From assembly GCA_050186335.1 (NCBI GenBank), contig JBFWYO010000028.1, positions 1 through 49,260 on the forward strand: DNA of 49,260 bases, read 5' to 3'. Each line of letters begins with the position of its first letter. Position 1 is the first letter of the stretch. Source of the DNA: JBFWYO01 sp050186335. GTDB taxonomy: Bacteria; Pseudomonadota; Alphaproteobacteria; Bin65. This document shows positions 1-8,096 of this stretch, in pieces. Made by a program: the position numbers and the translations under genes. The notes under the pieces are model-generated. The model saw only the letters and a list, made by a program, of their open reading frames with translations, was not told the DNA's origin and ran no database searches.

Positions 1-216
1 ATGGGGGCCGCCGCAAACATCATCGAAAAGTCCGGCGCGTGGTTCTCGTACGACGGCCAGCGCATCGGCCAGGGCCGCGAGAACGCAAAGAACTTTTTGG
101 CCGAGAATCCGGATATCGCGAAAAAGATCGAAGCCGAATTGCGCGCCAATGCCGGCCTGGTCGCTAAAGCCATGTTGACGAGTCCCGAAACTGACGGCGG
201 CAGTTCGGACGACTGA
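1..216 (+). CDS. recA: RecA recombinase, C-terminal fragment cut by the window edge
   Basis: This is the last 71 residues of RecA, the ATP-dependent strand-exchange protein of homologous recombination and SOS induction. The block EKSGAWFSYDGQRIGQGREN is the highly conserved start of the RecA C-terminal domain. It is followed by the usual helix (NPDIAKKIEAELRANAG) and an acidic tail ending in SSDD, typical of RecA C-termini. The ATG at base 1 is an internal Met; the gene begins upstream of the window. The order recA then alaS is common in alphaproteobacteria. A hairpin terminator lies 54 nt after the stop codon. Confidence 0.95.
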   Translation: MGAAANIIEKSGAWFSYDGQRIGQGRENAKNFLAENPDIAKKIEAELRANAGLVAKAMLTSPETDGGSSDD

Positions 217-270
217 GCCTGCGCCGCTCGCAACGGCGCGGGTTCGTATCCGCCTTGGTTTGGTCGATGG

Positions 271-300
271 AGCGTGCGGGGTACGGAACCCGCACGCTTT
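271..300 (+). terminator. Probable Rho-independent terminator of recA
   Basis: A perfect 10-bp stem (AGCGTGCGGG at 271-280, CCCGCACGCT at 289-298) closes an 8-nt loop. It is followed by a T-rich but interrupted tail (TTCGGCTATTT). It lies just after recA and before the ATG of the next gene at 352, so it separates that gene from recA transcription. Confidence 0.7.
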
Positions 301-351
301 CGGCTATTTGGAGCCGGGTGGATGGGCCCGGCCGCGACGTGGGGGTGGACG

Positions 352-876
352 ATGAGCCGATTGGAAAGTTTCATCCGCCGGCTCGAGGCACAGAAACGCT
401 GCCTGGATCATGCGGCGTCGTTGATCGCCAAGCTGCCAGGTCCGGTGCTAGAAATCGGTCTCGGCAACGGCCGCACGTACGATCATTTGCGCGCGCGTCT
501 GTCCGAGCGCGCGATCTATGCGTTCGACCGGCGCAACAACGCGCATCCCGAATGCGTACCGCCGAAGAATTATCTCGTGCTCGGCGAATTCAGCGAAACC
601 CTGCCGGCCTTTGCGGCCAAACACGGCGCGCTGGCGGCACTGGCCCACTGCGATACCGGTTCGGGTGACGCCGCGGCAAACGAGCGCCAGGCCGGGTGGC
701 TGGGGCCGGTCCTGCTGTCGCTGGTGCGGCCGATGGGTTATGTGCTGTCCGACCAGCAATTGACCGCGCAGGGCCTGGTGCCCTTGCAGTTGCCTGCAGG
801 GGTCAAGCCGGGGCGCTACTATCTGTATCAATGCACGGGCACCAAGCCGCGGCGCCGGTCGTCGCGCCGTCGCTAG
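352..876 (+). CDS. Small class I SAM-dependent methyltransferase
   Basis: A 174-residue protein beginning MSRLESFIRRLEAQK. Motif I of Rossmann-fold methyltransferases is visible near residue 33 (VLEIGLGNGRT), followed by a strand ending in an acidic residue (IYAFDRR), as expected for binding the ribose of S-adenosylmethionine. The C-terminus is basic (KPRRRSSRRR). The frame stays open upstream to 274, but that would place the recA terminator inside the gene, so the ATG at 352 was chosen. It lies 9 nt ahead of the VOC protein and is probably co-transcribed with it. The methyl acceptor cannot be told. Confidence 0.75.
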   Translation: MSRLESFIRRLEAQKRCLDHAASLIAKLPGPVLEIGLGNGRTYDHLRARLSERAIYAFDRRNNAHPECVPPKNYLVLGEFSETLPAFAAKHGALAALAHCDTGSGDAAANERQAGWLGPVLLSLVRPMGYVLSDQQLTAQGLVPLQLPAGVKPGRYYLYQCTGTKPRRRSSRRR

Positions 877-885
877 GCGGCCGCG

Positions 886-1311
886 ATGAAGCCGCGGATC
901 AGCCTGATCACTTTGAGCGTCGTCGACATGACGGCAAGCCGCGCGTTTTACCAGCGCCTGGGTTGGCGCGAATCGTCGATCAGCACCGCCGAAGTCACGT
1001 TTTTCCAGGCCGGCGGCATGGTGCTGTCGCTCTACCGCCGTGCCGATCAAGCGCGCGACATGCAGATCGCGGAGGCGGCCGGCGGCTTCGCCGGCATCGT
1101 CCTGGCCCACAATGTCGCGACCCGTGCCGAAGTCGACGCGATCCTCGCGGATGCGGTTACCGCCGGCGCGAAGGTGCTGCGCCCGCCGCACGAGACGTTC
1201 TGGGGCGGTTATGTCGGATATTTCGCCGATCCCGACGGACATCCGTGGGAGATCGCCTGGAACCCCGGCTTCGCGTTGAGCGCCGACGGTGCGCTGACGG
1301 TGCCGCCCTAA
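886..1311 (+). CDS. VOC-fold (glyoxalase/dioxygenase superfamily) protein
   Basis: A 141-residue protein of the usual size for a single two-repeat vicinal-oxygen-chelate unit. Typical signatures are the opening strand and helix (ISLITLSVVDMTASRAFYQRLGW) and the end motif GYVGYFADPDGHPWEIAWNPGF, where the Glu of WEI is a usual metal ligand. Such proteins include glyoxalase I-like lyases, extradiol dioxygenases and antibiotic-binding proteins; the substrate cannot be deduced. It starts 9 nt after the methyltransferase, suggesting one transcript. The gap of about 170 nt to alaS suggests alaS has its own promoter. Confidence 0.85.
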   Translation: MKPRISLITLSVVDMTASRAFYQRLGWRESSISTAEVTFFQAGGMVLSLYRRADQARDMQIAEAAGGFAGIVLAHNVATRAEVDAILADAVTAGAKVLRPPHETFWGGYVGYFADPDGHPWEIAWNPGFALSADGALTVPP

Positions 1312-1485
1312 CTCGGGCGCGCCGCCGGTCGGGCACGAACCCTGCCTGGACAGGCCCGGCCATGGCGGCTACAAACCTAGGCTTTTTTCGCGGGGGCTCG
1401 CGCGCTTGGCTCCGGGCCGGATGCGTCGTCCGGCTCGAAGCGTGCGTGCCTTGCAAGTGTGCGCCTTAGGACCGACATTCGCATC

Positions 1486-4140
1486 ATGACCACCGGCAAC
1501 GATATCCGTCAGACCTTCCTCGATTTTTTCCAGCGTCACGGGCATGAAATCGTGTCGTCGAGCCCGCTCGTGCCGCGCAACGATCCGACCCTGATGTTCA
1601 CCAACGCCGGCATGGTGCAGTTCAAGAACGTGTTCACCGGCGTCGAAACGCGCTCGTACAAGCGCGCGACCACCTCGCAGAAATGCGTCCGCGCGGGCGG
1701 CAAGCACAACGACCTCGAAAATGTCGGCTATACCGCGCGCCACCATACTTTTTTCGAGATGCTCGGCAATTTCTCGTTCGGCGACTATTTCAAGGAACTG
1801 GCGATCGATCTGGCGTGGAAGCTGATCACGCAGGAATACGGGCTGCCCAAGGAAAAATTGCTGGCCACGGTCTACGCCGAGGACGACGAAGCGTTCCAGC
1901 TGTGGAAGAAGATCGCCGGCCTGCCCGAGAGCCGCATCATCCGCATCGGCACCGCCGACAATTTCTGGGCCATGGGCGATACCGGCCCGTGCGGCCCATG
2001 CTCCGAGATCTTTTTCGACCACGGCGACAAGGTGCCTGGCGGCCCGCCGGGCAGCGCGGATCAGGACGGCGACCGGTTCATCGAGATCTGGAACCTGGTG
2101 TTCATGCAATACGAGCAGATCACCAAGGAGAAGCGCGAATCGTTGCCGAAGCCGTCGATCGACACCGGCATGGGGCTCGAACGCCTGACCGCCGTGCTGG
2201 AAGGCAAGCACGACAATTACGACACCTCGCTGCTGTGGCCGATCATCGAGGCGGCGGTGCACGAAATCGGCGCCGCGCCCAAGGGCGACAATCGCCCAAG
2301 CTACAAGGCCATCGCCGACCATCTGCGCGCGACCAGTTTCCTGATCGCAGACGGCGTGCTGCCGTCGAACGAAGGCCGCGGCTACGTGTTGCGCCGGATC
2401 ATGCGCCGCGCGATGCGCCATGCGCACATCCTGGGGTCGAAGGACCCGGTGATGTTCAAGCTGGTGCCGACGCTCGCGCGCCTGATGGGCGCGCAGTATC
2501 CGGAATTGATCCGCGCCGAGCCGTTGATCGTGGAAACGCTCAAGCTCGAGGAATCGCGCTTCAAGACCACGCTCGAACGCGGCCTGAAACTGCTCGAAGA
2601 GGAAACCGGCCGCCTGGGCAAAACCGAAAAACTGTCCGGCGAAGTGGCGTTCAAACTTTACGACACGTTCGGGTTCCCGCTCGACCTGACGCAGGACGTG
2701 CTGCGCGGGCAGGGGCGTGCGGTCGACCTGGACGGTTTCAACGCGGCGATGGAACGCCAGAAGGCGGAAGCGCGGCGGTCGTGGGCGGGTTCGGGCGAAC
2801 AGGCCGAGGACAAGATCTGGCTGGAGTTGCGCGAACAGTTGGGCGCCACGGAATTTCTCGGCTACGAAACGGAAACCGCGCAAGGCCAGATCACGGCACT
2901 CGTGGTCGGCGGGAAGCCGGTCGACCGGCTCGATGCCGGCGCCGAAGGCGCGATCGTCGTCAACCAGACGCCGTTCTACGCCGAATCCGGCGGGCAGATG
3001 GGCGACGTCGGCATTATCCGCACCGAAAACGGCGCGTTCGATGTGCGCGATACGATCAAGCGCGCGGATTTGCACATTCACGTCGGTAATGTCGCCAAAG
3101 GCAACATTGCCAAAGGCAATGCGGCCGATCTGCTGGTCGATCACGGCCGGCGGACCAAATTGCGTTCGAACCATTCGGTCACGCATCTGGCGCACGAGGC
3201 ATTGCGCCGCGTGCTCGGCGGCCACGTCACGCAGAAGGGCTCGCAGGTCGGGCCGGATCGCATGCGCTTCGATTTCTCGCACCCGAAGGCGTTGAGCGAG
3301 CAGGAAATCGAGGCGGTCGAAGCCGATGTGAACGCACGTATCCGCCGCAATTCCGAGGTCACGACGCGCCTGATGACGCCCGATGCGGCGGTACAGGCCG
3401 GCGCCTTGGCGCTGTTCGGCGAAAAGTATGGCGACGAAGTGCGGGTCGTCTCGATGGGCGAGGATGACGACAAGCCGCATTACTCGACCGAGTTGTGCGG
3501 CGGCACCCATGTGAAGCGCACGGGCGATATCGGTTTGTTCAAGATCGTCGGCGAAAGCGCCGTGGCGGCGGGCGTGCGCAGGATCGAGGTCGTCACCGGC
3601 AGGGGCGCCGAAGATTACGTGCGCGAGCTGGAACACCAGGTCAACCAGGCGGCCGCCGTACTGAAGGCGCAGCCGTCCGAACTGCCGGCGCGCATCGCGG
3701 CCCTGCTCGAGGACCGCAAGAAGCTGGAACGCGATCTGGCCCAGGCGCGCAAGCAGATCGCGACCGGCGCAGGTTCCGGTCAGTCGGCGGCATCCGCATT
3801 CAAAGATGTCGGCGGCGTCAAATTTGCCGCGCGCAATCTGGATGGCGTGCCGGCCAAGGATCTGAAACCGATGGCCGACGAACTGAAGAAGCAGATCGGC
3901 TCCGGGGTCGTGGCGATCGCCTCGTCGGCCGAGGGCAAGGCATCGCTGGTGGTGGCCGTGACCGACGATCTGACGGCGAAGTTCGACGCGGTCGAACTGG
4001 TGCGCGTCGGCTCGGCGGCGCTCGGCGGCAAGGGTGGCGGCGGCCGTCCCGACATGGCCCAGGCCGGCGGCCCGGATCCCTCGCAAACCGGCCCGGCGCT
4101 CGATGCGATCGAGAAGGCGGTTGCGGATAAAGCCGCTTAA
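1486..4140 (+). CDS. alaS: Alanyl-tRNA synthetase
   Basis: An 884-residue protein that charges tRNA-Ala and edits mischarged Ser or Gly; the length is normal for bacterial AlaRS. In order it shows the class II catalytic core (DFFQRHGHEIVSSSPLVP, then DPTLMFTNAGMVQFK), the tRNA-recognition region, the editing domain with HSVTH (HxxxH) and CGGTH zinc ligands, and a C-Ala domain ending in a glycine-rich segment (GGKGGGGRPDMAQAGG). The ATG at 1486 matches the family N-terminus (MTTGNDIRQTFLDFF); an in-frame start at 1459 would add nine atypical residues. No frameshift is seen. A long open frame on the opposite strand is a GC-bias shadow. Confidence 0.97.
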   Translation: MTTGNDIRQTFLDFFQRHGHEIVSSSPLVPRNDPTLMFTNAGMVQFKNVFTGVETRSYKRATTSQKCVRAGGKHNDLENVGYTARHHTFFEMLGNFSFGDYFKELAIDLAWKLITQEYGLPKEKLLATVYAEDDEAFQLWKKIAGLPESRIIRIGTADNFWAMGDTGPCGPCSEIFFDHGDKVPGGPPGSADQDGDRFIEIWNLVFMQYEQITKEKRESLPKPSIDTGMGLERLTAVLEGKHDNYDTSLLWPIIEAAVHEIGAAPKGDNRPSYKAIADHLRATSFLIADGVLPSNEGRGYVLRRIMRRAMRHAHILGSKDPVMFKLVPTLARLMGAQYPELIRAEPLIVETLKLEESRFKTTLERGLKLLEEETGRLGKTEKLSGEVAFKLYDTFGFPLDLTQDVLRGQGRAVDLDGFNAAMERQKAEARRSWAGSGEQAEDKIWLELREQLGATEFLGYETETAQGQITALVVGGKPVDRLDAGAEGAIVVNQTPFYAESGGQMGDVGIIRTENGAFDVRDTIKRADLHIHVGNVAKGNIAKGNAADLLVDHGRRTKLRSNHSVTHLAHEALRRVLGGHVTQKGSQVGPDRMRFDFSHPKALSEQEIEAVEADVNARIRRNSEVTTRLMTPDAAVQAGALALFGEKYGDEVRVVSMGEDDDKPHYSTELCGGTHVKRTGDIGLFKIVGESAVAAGVRRIEVVTGRGAEDYVRELEHQVNQAAAVLKAQPSELPARIAALLEDRKKLERDLAQARKQIATGAGSGQSAASAFKDVGGVKFAARNLDGVPAKDLKPMADELKKQIGSGVVAIASSAEGKASLVVAVTDDLTAKFDAVELVRVGSAALGGKGGGGRPDMAQAGGPDPSQTGPALDAIEKAVADKAA

Positions 4141-4260
4141 TTGTCGTTGTTACCCCGGACAAGCGCCGTCTTGCGGCGCGCCGATCTGCGGTCCATCGCA
4201 AAAGCGGATCGATTGAATCCCGGCTCTTCGCTACGCTTCGGCCGGGAAGACGTGAAGTGG
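4141..4260 (+). repeat. Palindromic intergenic sequence after alaS
   Basis: The 164-nt gap between alaS and the Fe-S gene holds no plausible gene. It contains two hairpins: GCGCCG-tcttg-CGGCGC near 4163-4179, and TCCCGGC (4218-4224) pairing with GCCGGGA (4241-4247) around a CTTCGCTACGCTTCG loop. From memory, the CCGGACAAGCGCCG and CGCTTCGGCCGGG wording resembles short palindromic repeats scattered in rhizobial-type genomes. The first hairpin may also end alaS transcription, though no T-run follows. Confidence 0.45.
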
Positions 4261-4304
4261 GTGACCGGTCGGAATACCCCGGCCACGGAGAGAGTCGAAC
4301 CATC

Positions 4305-5033
4305 GTGCCCGACATCCTCGCCCAACTCGATGCCACGCTGAACCCGCACGGCCTGTTCGTGCGCGGCGCATTTCATGCGACCGACGAGGACAAATTGCCG
4401 GCGCTGTCGGATGGGCGCGCGGTGCGGACCGTGGCGCTGATCGGCAATGCCGGCATGGATTTATGGCGCGCGTTCCGCGCCGCGCGTCCGGCGCTCGAAG
4501 GCAAGAACCCGTTGGAGGATTGGCTCGATCCTTTGATCGAGCGGGCTGCCGCATCGGCCGGCGCGGCGCAGGTGATTTTTCCCACGCGCAAGCCGTATCC
4601 GCCGATCCAGCGGTGGGCGCAACGCGCCGAGAATGTCCACGTCTCGCCGATCGGGATTTTGATTCATCCGATCTATGGGTTGTTTCACGTCTATCGGGCG
4701 GCGTTGCTGTTTGCCGACAAGCTAGACGTGCGGCCGCCGGTCCGCGGGGCCAGCCCCTGCGCGTCCTGCGCCGATAAACCATGCCTCGAAGTGTGCCCGG
4801 CCGACGCGTTCCGGCCCGGCGGATTCGATATGGAAGCCTGCGTCGCGCACGTAACCGGCGCGGCAGGCGGCAATTGCAGCGCCCGCGGCTGCCTGGCACG
4901 GCGCGCCTGCCCGGTCGGCCCCGAATACCGGTATGCGCCGGAGGCGGGCGCGTTCCATATGGCGGCCGTGGTGCGCGCGGTCCACGGCATGCGGAAAGAA
5001 CGCGGCGCCGGCGCGGATTTGCCTCACGGCTGA
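4305..5033 (+). CDS. Putative 4Fe-4S cluster protein (ferredoxin-like)
   Basis: About 242 residues starting with GTG (VPDILAQLDATLNPHG), with GGAGAG 12-18 nt upstream; an in-frame start at 4257 would add residues of no obvious origin. The C-terminal third carries two cysteine clusters: CASCADKPCLEVCP (Cx2Cx3Cx3CP) and, about 25 residues on, Cx11Cx4Cx5CP. This suggests one or two 4Fe-4S clusters. The N-terminal two thirds (GLFVRGAFHATDED, ALIGNAGMDLWRAF) looks like a conserved globular domain of unassigned function. It lies about 100 nt before the MoxR ATPase on the same strand. Electron-transfer partner and reaction are not evident. Confidence 0.75.
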   Translation: MPDILAQLDATLNPHGLFVRGAFHATDEDKLPALSDGRAVRTVALIGNAGMDLWRAFRAARPALEGKNPLEDWLDPLIERAAASAGAAQVIFPTRKPYPPIQRWAQRAENVHVSPIGILIHPIYGLFHVYRAALLFADKLDVRPPVRGASPCASCADKPCLEVCPADAFRPGGFDMEACVAHVTGAAGGNCSARGCLARRACPVGPEYRYAPEAGAFHMAAVVRAVHGMRKERGAGADLPHG

Positions 5034-5136
5034 GGGCTTGTCGCCGCCGCGGCCCGCCCGTAAGGTGCGCTGCACAACAGTCACATCCCCCAGCACATCG
5101 CCCCGCACACATCCTCAAGACGGAACCTCTCCTCGC

Positions 5137-5985
5137 ATGACGCAAAAATTCACCGGTACCGACAGCTATGTCGCGACCGAAGATCTCATGGTCGCGGTCA
5201 ACGCCGCGGTGGCCCTGCAGCGGCCGCTGCTGATTAAGGGCGAACCGGGCACCGGCAAGACCATCCTGGCGCACGAAGTGGCCAAGGCGCTGAACAAGCG
5301 CCTGATCGAATGGCACATCAAGTCGACCACCAAGGCGCAGCAGGGCCTTTACGAGTACGACGCGGTCAACCGACTGCGGGACTCCCAGCTGGGCGACGAG
5401 CGCGTGCGCGATATCCGCAACTACATCGTCAAGGGCAAGGTGTGGGAGGCGTTCGATGCCGACGCCGCGCCCGTGCTGCTGATCGACGAAATCGACAAGG
5501 CGGATATCGAGTTTCCGAACGATCTGCTGCTCGAAATCGATCGCATGGAATTCTTCGTGTATGAAACGCGCGAGACGATCAAGGCGAAGCAGCGCCCGAT
5601 CGTGATCATCACCAGCAACAACGAAAAGGAACTGCCGGACGCGTTCCTGCGTCGCTGTTTCTTCCACTACATCCGCTTCCCGGACCAGGACACGATGGCC
5701 AAGATCGTCGAAGTCCATTTTCCGGGCCTCAAGAAATCCCTGCTGCGCGAGGCGCTTTCGGCGTTCTACAACATCCGCGAAGTGCCGGGCCTGAAGAAGA
5801 AGCCGTCGACCTCCGAGCTGCTCGATTGGATCAAGCTGCTGGTGATCGAGGACATTCCGCCCGAAGCGCTGAAAAGCGACGACATGAAAACGATCCTCCC
5901 GCCGCTATACGGCGCCCTGGTCAAGAACGAACAGGACGTGCATCAGTTCGAACGGCTGATCTTCATGAGCCGCGGGAAGAAGTAG
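5137..5985 (+). CDS. MoxR-family AAA+ ATPase
   Basis: A 282-residue cytosolic AAA+ ATPase of the MoxR group, whose members act as chaperones that mature or insert cofactors into enzymes together with VWA-domain partners. Walker A is GEPGTGKT (about residues 35-42). Walker B is VLLIDEIDKAD. Sensor 1 is ITSNNEKELPDAFLRRC, with the arginine finger just after. The ATG at 5137 gives the family N-terminus (TGTDSYVATEDL); an upstream extension to 4933 would overlap the Fe-S gene. The VWA partner follows 175 nt downstream, the usual MoxR-VWA pairing, here separated by a palindromic repeat. Confidence 0.92.
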   Translation: MTQKFTGTDSYVATEDLMVAVNAAVALQRPLLIKGEPGTGKTILAHEVAKALNKRLIEWHIKSTTKAQQGLYEYDAVNRLRDSQLGDERVRDIRNYIVKGKVWEAFDADAAPVLLIDEIDKADIEFPNDLLLEIDRMEFFVYETRETIKAKQRPIVIITSNNEKELPDAFLRRCFFHYIRFPDQDTMAKIVEVHFPGLKKSLLREALSAFYNIREVPGLKKKPSTSELLDWIKLLVIEDIPPEALKSDDMKTILPPLYGALVKNEQDVHQFERLIFMSRGKK

Positions 5986-6013
5986 GCGGGATGGGCCGGA
6001 CTCTGGCATCACC

Positions 6014-6124
6014 CGCCTCCCTAACCCTCCCCCGCAAGGGAAGAGGGAGTGAGATTCTGCGGAGCCGGTCCGCATCGAACCTTACTTTCCCCTCCCCCTC
6101 GACGGGGGAGCAACAGGGAGGGGG
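6014..6124 (+). repeat. MITE-like palindromic intergenic element between moxR and the VWA gene
   Basis: The outer arms are imperfect inverted repeats: CGCCTCCCTAACCCTCCCCC at 6014-6033 matches the complement of 6104-6124. Inside are a weaker stem (CCCTCCCCCGCAAGGGAAGAGGG) and a perfect 7-bp hairpin (CTCCCCC-TCGAC-GGGGGAG). The CCCTAACCCTCCCCCGCAAGGG style is recognised from dispersed, non-coding palindromes of rhizobial and related genomes. No reading frame in it looks real. In an mRNA running from moxR to the VWA gene it would fold strongly. Confidence 0.7.
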
Positions 6125-6160
6125 CGAGGGCCCGTCACGCTCCATCCGAAAGCGCGGCCC

Positions 6161-7339
6161 ATGTTCGTAAAACTGTTCTACGAACTCAAAAAAGCCAACG
6201 TGCCGGTCTCCGTGCGCGAATACCTGACGCTGATCGAGGCGGTGGAGAAGGGTTTGGCGGAATACAGCGTCGACGATTTCTATTATCTGTCGCGCGCATG
6301 CCTGGTGAAGGACGAGCGAAACCTCGACAAGTTCGATCGCGTATTCGGCCATGTGTTCAAAGGGCTGGAAATGCTCTCCGAGCTGATCAACCCGCACAAC
6401 ATCCCCGACGAATGGCTGAAGAAGCTCGCCGAACTCAATCTCAGCGAGGAGGACAAGGCCAAGATCGAGGCGATGGGCGGTTGGGAAAAGCTCATGGAGG
6501 AGCTGAAGAAGCGGCTCGAGGAGCAGAAGGGCCGGCACCAGGGCGGCAACAAGTGGATCGGCACCGCCGGCAAATCGCCGTACGGCGCCTACGGTTACAA
6601 TCCCGAAGGCATCCGCATCGGCCAGGACGGTAACCGGAATTTCCGTGCGGTCAAAGTCTGGGACAAGCGCGAATTCAAGAATCTTGACAACCAGGTCGAA
6701 CTCGGCACGCGCAACATCAAAGTCGCCCTACGGCGATTGCGCCGCTTCGCGCGCGAAGGAGCGGCGACCGAACTCGACCTGCCCGATACGATCAGGACCA
6801 CGGCGCACCGGGGTTATCTCGACATCAAGATGATCCCGGAGCGGCACAACAACGTGAAGGTGCTGATCTTCTTCGACGTCGGCGGTTCGATGTCGCCGCA
6901 CGTCAAGGTGTGCGAAGAGTTGTTCTCGGCGGTCAAATCCGAGTTCAAGCATCTGGAGTATTTCTATTTCCACAACTGTCTCTATGATTCCGTGTGGAAG
7001 GACAATCGCCGCCGCTATACCGATCCGCTGAAGACCTGGGACATCCTGCACAAATACGGCAACGATTATAAGATCATCTTCGTCGGCGACGCGGCGATGA
7101 GCCCGTACGAAGTCCTGATGCCCGGCGGCAGCGTGGAGTATTGGAACGAGGAATCCGGCGAGGTCTGGCTGCGACGCGTCAGCCGCACCTATCCGCATCT
7201 CGTTTGGCTCAACCCGATCCCGTCGCGCCACTGGCAGTACACGCCGTCGATCGAATTGATCGAGAACATCTTCGAAGGTCGGATGTACAATTTGACGCTC
7301 GAAGGCCTCGATCAGGCGATGCGCGAGCTGACCCGCTAG
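6161..7339 (+). CDS. CoxE-like VWA-domain protein
   Basis: A 392-residue protein with an N-terminal helical region (FVKLFYELKKANVPVSVREY), a charged linker of about residues 95-130, and a C-terminal von Willebrand A domain. The MIDAS metal motif begins at residue 239 as DVGGSMS, a common variant of DxSxS in this family. It belongs with CoxE-like proteins, which work with MoxR ATPases to activate metalloenzymes. ATG 6161 lies just beyond the palindromic element, with no strong Shine-Dalgarno sequence. No coxMSL or other CO-dehydrogenase subunit is in the window, so the target enzyme is unknown. Confidence 0.88.
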   Translation: MFVKLFYELKKANVPVSVREYLTLIEAVEKGLAEYSVDDFYYLSRACLVKDERNLDKFDRVFGHVFKGLEMLSELINPHNIPDEWLKKLAELNLSEEDKAKIEAMGGWEKLMEELKKRLEEQKGRHQGGNKWIGTAGKSPYGAYGYNPEGIRIGQDGNRNFRAVKVWDKREFKNLDNQVELGTRNIKVALRRLRRFAREGAATELDLPDTIRTTAHRGYLDIKMIPERHNNVKVLIFFDVGGSMSPHVKVCEELFSAVKSEFKHLEYFYFHNCLYDSVWKDNRRRYTDPLKTWDILHKYGNDYKIIFVGDAAMSPYEVLMPGGSVEYWNEESGEVWLRRVSRTYPHLVWLNPIPSRHWQYTPSIELIENIFEGRMYNLTLEGLDQAMRELTR

Positions 7340-7495
7340 ACGCGCCTTTCCGCGCATAGATCAAGCGTGCGGCGATCGCATTCGGGCCCCGGGCTTGGCC
7401 CGGCGGCGGTTGCTTGGTTGCGGGAAATCGGGCGTATTTTGCATTGCCGTGTCGCCCGTCGGGGGCGCCGGACCGCCATGCGGAATGGAACGGGA

Positions 7496-7942
7496 ATGAA
7501 GCGAGTGCTATGCGGACCGAGTTTGCTGGCCGGCGCCGCCTTGCTGTTCGGGTTGGGCGCCGTCGTCTACTGGTTCGGTTGGTGGGCCAGCGATACCCTG
7601 AAGGGCTGGGGGTTGCTGGTTCTGGTCGTATTGATGCCGATCGTGCCGGGCGGCGTCCTGCTCGCGGTCGGCGGTTTCTGGCTCCGCACGCTGCGCTACT
7701 GGCCGCGTATCCTGGCAAGTCTGGGCGCCGCGATCATCGTGGTCAACCTGGCGCTGGTCGGCGGCAATTTCATGTTCGATTGCCCGTGGGACATGCTCAC
7801 CGGGTTCGAGCATATCTCGAACAGTTGCAACGGTTATGCCTCGGAAGGATTGCCGTTGGCGATTTACGTTCTGGCAACCGCCTATGTCGGGTTCGCGGTC
7901 TGGTTCATGGCGCGGCCGCCGGCCGCACCGGCGCCGCCGTGA
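7496..7942 (+). CDS. Small integral membrane protein of unknown function
   Basis: A 148-residue protein with about four hydrophobic helices: near residues 8-28 (LLAGAALLFGLGAVVYWFGWW), 38-60 (LLVLVVLMPIVPGGVLLAVGGF), 72-90 (ILASLGAAIIVVNLALVGG) and 123-140 (LAIYVLATAYVGFAVWFMA). The loop before the last helix carries two cysteines (FDCPWDMLT, SNSCNGY) that could form a disulfide. The tail is Pro/Ala-rich. ATG 7496 follows a purine-rich stretch; ATG 7478 is possible. No family was recognised. It stands alone between the VWA gene and the bicupin. Confidence 0.6.
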   Translation: MKRVLCGPSLLAGAALLFGLGAVVYWFGWWASDTLKGWGLLVLVVLMPIVPGGVLLAVGGFWLRTLRYWPRILASLGAAIIVVNLALVGGNFMFDCPWDMLTGFEHISNSCNGYASEGLPLAIYVLATAYVGFAVWFMARPPAAPAPP

Positions 7943-8096
7943 TTTGCTGCGATGCCCGAGCGGCGTTCCTGCATGCCGGGAGTGGATTCGAGATCGTTCC
8001 GGTGGTTTTCCTAAAATCAATTGTTGGCTGGTGCGCGTCTCGCCGCTTTGTTAGGCTTTGCGCTTCGCGTCATATTGCACTTGCAAAGAGGGACGT

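Noticed and set aside
1369..4086. A 905-codon open frame antisense to alaS
   Set aside because: It mirrors alaS codon by codon, is His/Arg/Asp-rich in the manner of GC-bias antisense shadows, and matches no protein pattern.
4933..5136. 68-residue N-terminal extension of the MoxR ATPase
   Set aside because: It overlaps the Fe-S protein gene and is Arg/Pro/Ser-rich shadow sequence; the family N-terminus begins at 5137.
5137..7339. Assignment of the MoxR/VWA pair as part of a CO dehydrogenase operon
   Set aside because: No CoxM, CoxS, CoxL or molybdopterin protein is in the window.
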